64,000 nucleotides of DNA from contig RHPI01002368.1 of assembly GCA_009103225.1 (NCBI GenBank), positions 826,939-890,938 on the forward strand. Reading direction: 5' to 3'. Position 1 is the stretch's first letter; each line of letters opens with the position of its first letter. Positions 60,629-64,000 of the stretch are shown piece by piece. Below the pieces are notes generated by a model. That model saw only the letters and a list, made by a program, of their open reading frames with translations. It searched no databases and was not told where the DNA came from. This stretch comes from Chlorokybus atmophyticus (taxonomy: Eukaryota > Streptophyta > Chlorokybophyceae > Chlorokybales > Chlorokybaceae). The translations under genes were made by a program, and so were the position numbers.

Positions 60629-63020
60629 GGATATGGAGACGGAGGGAGGCAGAGACGATGCGAAGGCTGAGAAGAAAACACAAGTGTTGAGACACGGTTG
60701 CACTGCAGATGGTTTGGGCCCTTCTTATGACGCTTCGCGCTGGGTGATTAAATGAATTAAAATTAGCCACGTGAGCGCTTTCGTTCGGGGCTTACCGGCA
60801 TGAAACTCGACGGGTACACCAACAGGCGATTATTCAAACTGAACCCCGGTGCGCGAGCGTTACGAAACGGCTGTACCCAATCCTTTACAGGACAGACACT
60901 CAACCCAGCGATATACAGGGGCAGTCTATGACATCGACCTTAAAGTATGTCTGGAAAGCTGTACATCGAGTACAAGGTTGATCAGAGCGACTGTCAGTGC
61001 ACGGGTTGCCACGTCGTAAAGGAGCGGGTGACGCGAGCTTCAAGCTCAGTTGCACTGTGAGTGAGTTGACGAGACGCGGGCGGCGTACAGGCTGGCGACT
61101 GGGCGGGGGGCATCGACGCGGCGCGCGCGGTCGCCGCAACAGCTGCTGCTGCTCTACCTAGAGCTAAAAGCTATAAGCTAGGAGCCTTACTTGAAGTGCT
61201 CTGAGTTGAGCAATGGTTATGACTGTGCCATAAAAAAAGCCATTACTCAACAACTTAATCAGACATTGGAGACTCCGAGTCAAATTGCAATGTGGTGTGC
61301 AAAGCTTGATTGTTTCTTATTGGTCTTCTTACTGAAACATATGTGTACAACACATGTGTATGTAGCTTGACATAATTTACCAAAATTGTTGTGCTGCATT
61401 GCTGAGACATATACCAATATAGCTGTTGTTGTCGGTGCAAAATTCATGTACATGTATGAATAGTTTGTATACATATTATTACTTACGTGCGCATGCATAG
61501 TATGATATGCGTACGCACACATGAAGTAAAATTAGCGCTTAGAGACGCATATTTTTCGTGTAGCATGCATGTTTATCAACCAATCTTGCAATTAAACATG
61601 ACAACAAAAACATGCACGAGGCAAGCGAATCTGCTTGATAAAGATATTTTTCAAAATGTCTGTATGCGATTATCCAACTTTCAATGATACAGTCTTATAA
61701 ACTACCACATACATTTTCCCTCAGATCTAGCTTCTGAACCATCTCAAGGCTGCCTTTAAAACTCATGAGTGCATATCCACGCACGTTTACCAACAGTTGT
61801 CGCACCGATTTCGCACATCAAAGCACGTAACCACTTTTTATTTATCGCAAGCTTCTAATAATATAGTTGAGGTCATTTAATACTGTTAGTGGTTGGACTG
61901 TTGCTTTTCAGTTAACATATCGTATATATAAGATAAAATGGCTTATGATTAGATTATGACATAAAACATCATCAAGTATAACTTACCTCCATTACTAGCC
62001 ACCTTATACTGCTGCCGCAGCACGCAATTTAATAAATCTATTATATACCATATGCAACTGCACACATTAGTTTAAAATGCGTATCAAGAACATTGTGTCG
62101 TTTGTGCACATCATATGCATGTATCACAGATGCAAACGGTGTGGCGGCATGCGCGCAAAAAGCATAGCGTAAGCGTGAAAGCGCACACATACTATGAATT
62201 TTACATGAGCACACGTGTGTGTGCATGCAGAAGGCATTTAACCCATGTTGGCTGGGCTCCAACCCTCTAACACATTGCATAAACACCGTCTAAAACACAC
62301 ACCCAATGTGTCACAATACATAAGTGCACATGCAGTGCACATGCAAGCCCCTGTTCATGCTTGTGTATGCACGCGCTCAAACGTTGCGCCGACCATCGAT
62401 GCAGACTCTCGCTACACATCAAGTGCAAGTCTGGCATCTAATCATCGACGGTTGATGTTAAGCACCCTGTACCAGTCGTCGGCGCCAATAGCTTTCCCGC
62501 GAACTCGAGCTTGCTTCACGTTCAAACGTAGCCAGTACTGACAATACAGTACAGTACTTGTCCGCCTGCTTCTCCTCCCCCTGCTTTTTCTCCTCCTCCT
62601 ATCTCCGCTCGTGCTCCCACAGCTTCTCTTGCGGTTAGGGTTTGGGGCTGGTTTTTACTGACGAGAGGAGCTGCGGCGCTGGCGCTCAGCGTGAAGGTGC
62701 GCTGTGTTGGAGGTTGCCGCTTGCTGGCACAGCTGGCAAGGCAAGCAGGCAGGCGGCAATAACAACTGCTGCCTGCTTGCTTGCTTGGCTGTGTATGATT
62801 GGCCGCAGGACAAGCTGTTGCGTGGTAAATTGTTCGCCATGCTCATACCATGTTCCAATCTGTCAACGACGGGCTTGCCTTCGTGATGTGACAGTAAATG
62901 ATATTCATGCCATGTATGCAAGCGGTCAATGCGTAGTTCTGAAGCTGAAGTAGTGCTACAGTCGTCGATTATACAATTAAGTACACACATAGTCGCACTT
63001 GCAAACCCTAGCACGTGGGC
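60629..63020. other. Intergenic region, no gene
   Basis: PsbR promoter side, then an AT-rich block (61.25-62.1 kb), then TG/CA sequence. A pyrimidine-rich stretch at 62560-62630 followed by GCGGTTAGGGTTTGG could be a transcription start for the genes to the right. The open frame at 62642 has no ATG near its start and no recognisable content. Confidence 0.4.
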
Positions 63021-63026
63021 CTTCTC

Positions 63027-63263
63027 ATGCGTGGCTTGACACTGCTTAGGCGGCGTATTGTGCACACAACCCAGCAGAAGCCCATCCACAGCGCCAAGCT
63101 GTTGAGAGCAATAGTACAACAACATGGTGAAGTTAGCATTAAAAAGACCACCAGCAACAACAATTCCGCACGAAGCAATGCTGCGGCCGAAGTAAGTAAA
63201 GAAGGTCGTCAAGGGGAGTTGCGCTTCCTCGTGGAGAGTTGCTTTTTGAAGCTGAGCCGCTAG
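63027..63263 (+). CDS. Small basic ORF upstream of NHL gene (hypothetical)
   Basis: A 78-codon frame starts MRGLTLLRRRIVHTTQQKPI, an Arg-rich, acid-free N-terminus like a mitochondrial presequence, and continues Lys/Ser/Asn-rich to a TAG. It is 77 bases upstream of the next gene. It could be a small gene, an upstream ORF in that gene's 5' leader, or chance. Confidence 0.25.
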   Translation: MRGLTLLRRRIVHTTQQKPIHSAKLLRAIVQQHGEVSIKKTTSNNNSARSNAAAEVSKEGRQGELRFLVESCFLKLSR

Positions 63264-63339
63264 CACAAGTCCAACAGCTTGCGGAGGCCAGAAATATCAA
63301 TATGTCAATCAACTCATCACAGGAATTCAGTAATTTGAA

Positions 63340-64000
63340 ATGAACCCCGACCAGCCGCGAGAGCCATGGACGGTTTGGACAATAGCAGGGGGAGAAGAGG
63401 CGGGGTTCTGTGACAGCCAAGCGCTATCGGCACGCTTTTGCGACCCTTACGGGCTGGCCGTGAACCCGGAGGCAGATTGTCTGTACATCGTAGACGCAGA
63501 CAACCACTGCTTGCGCAAGCTATGCTTGAACACGGGCAACGTGACCACAGTTGCAGGGAGCGAGCGCCAAGGCCACATCGACGGCCACCCCACCAATGCT
63601 GACATAAAGTTAAGTTCTTGGACGGTGCTTGCAATAGATGCCCGCGGCTGCCTATACTTCAACCAAGATAACTACCTGGTCAGGCGCATAACGCCTTCAG
63701 GGCACGTGAGCACCTTTGATTGGAGGCGTCGGTGCAGAGGGATGGTTTGCACGGAAGAGAGCAACTGCATTGCAAGCATCAACACGATGGCGTATGACCA
63801 TGCACGCAACTGCCTGCTTATTGGCGCTGGCGCTTTGCACGGGATCCGCAGCGGCATTTGGGGGTTGGATTTGGACTCGCATAAATTTGTGAGCAACGAC
63901 AATCCACCACAAGCAGACACCATCTACCATCAGGCATCAGGCGTGATTCATACACTTGCGTGGTCGCCCACAGGGGTGTTGTACATAGGCGGTTGCTACG
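63340..64000 (+). CDS. NHL-repeat beta-propeller protein (5' part, runs off window)
   Basis: An ATG at 63340 opens 220 codons without a stop to the window end. The protein starts MNPDQPREPWTVWTIAGGEE. It contains NHL-type repeat cores: DPYGLAVNPEADCLYIVDAD with NHCLRKL, followed by GNVTTVAGSERQGHIDGHP, and then LAIDARGCLYFNQDNYLVRR with ITPSGHVSTF. The alternation of G-hydrophobic-A, L-Y-I-x-D and H-x-I/L-R-K is that of NHL propellers such as plant NHL-domain proteins with unknown ligands. No signal peptide is visible. It is intronless so far, unlike its neighbours. More repeats should follow beyond the window. Confidence 0.85.
   Translation, partial: MNPDQPREPWTVWTIAGGEEAGFCDSQALSARFCDPYGLAVNPEADCLYIVDADNHCLRKLCLNTGNVTTVAGSERQGHIDGHPTNADIKLSSWTVLAIDARGCLYFNQDNYLVRRITPSGHVSTFDWRRRCRGMVCTEESNCIASINTMAYDHARNCLLIGAGALHGIRSGIWGLDLDSHKFVSNDNPPQADTIYHQASGVIHTLAWSPTGVLYIGGCY

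Overview
This is a 64-kb piece of a nuclear eukaryotic genome. The genes are split by many short GT-AG introns, intergenic DNA is long and repeat-rich, and decayed LTR retrotransposons are present. It probably comes from a green-lineage organism close to land plants (a streptophyte alga). It encodes photosystem II PsbR with a plastid transit peptide, a complete ethylene-receptor-type hybrid histidine kinase, a plastid-type rhodanese of the plant STR10 kind, an NPK1/ANP-like MAPKKK domain and a plant Raf/VIK-like kinase. I cannot name the species from sequence alone. An early-diverging streptophyte such as Mesostigma is only a guess.

Layout. 1-13 kb is mostly gene-poor. It holds a histone-H3-like fragment, gag debris, a broken Ty3/gypsy pol remnant, and an unusual run of short palindromic motif clusters, each built on a different core word. 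A few exons of unidentified genes lie at 8.9-11.1 kb, with one small assembly gap. 13.7-19.7 kb, minus strand: a kinase gene whose 5' exons encode transmembrane segments and join in phase to a MAPKKK-type kinase domain. 20.8-23.6 kb, plus: a complete plastid rhodanese gene of six exons.

24-34 kb is a nest of transposons. A gypsy element with both LTRs sits inside another transposon ORF. A copia remnant carries a 511-bp miniature element (79-bp terminal repeats, 5-bp target duplication, tRNA-like A and B boxes), and a solo copy of the same repeat lies at 11.7 kb. There are also a copia integrase scrap, a tyrosine-recombinase scrap, and a dispersed repeat split by a 1.06-kb solo-LTR-like insertion.

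35.4-41.0 kb, minus: a large AT-hook/acidic chromatin-type protein, divergent from a small hydrophobic membrane-protein gene (41.5-43.0 kb, plus). 43.8-47.7 kb, minus: a Raf/VIK-like kinase whose ATP-binding exon(s) fall in a 773-bp gap. 50.5-57.6 kb, plus: the ethylene receptor, 16 exons and 1,075 aa, with ethylene-binding and phosphorelay residues all intact. 59.8-60.6 kb, minus: PsbR. 63.3 kb to the end, plus: the start of an NHL-repeat protein.

The genes form no operon. The shared theme is signalling (three kinases, one of them the receptor). All exon boundaries were read by eye from splice consensus, phase and protein similarity. Introns are full of alternating purine-pyrimidine (TG/CG) tracts and long foldbacks, and two introns appear to use GC-AG splice sites.
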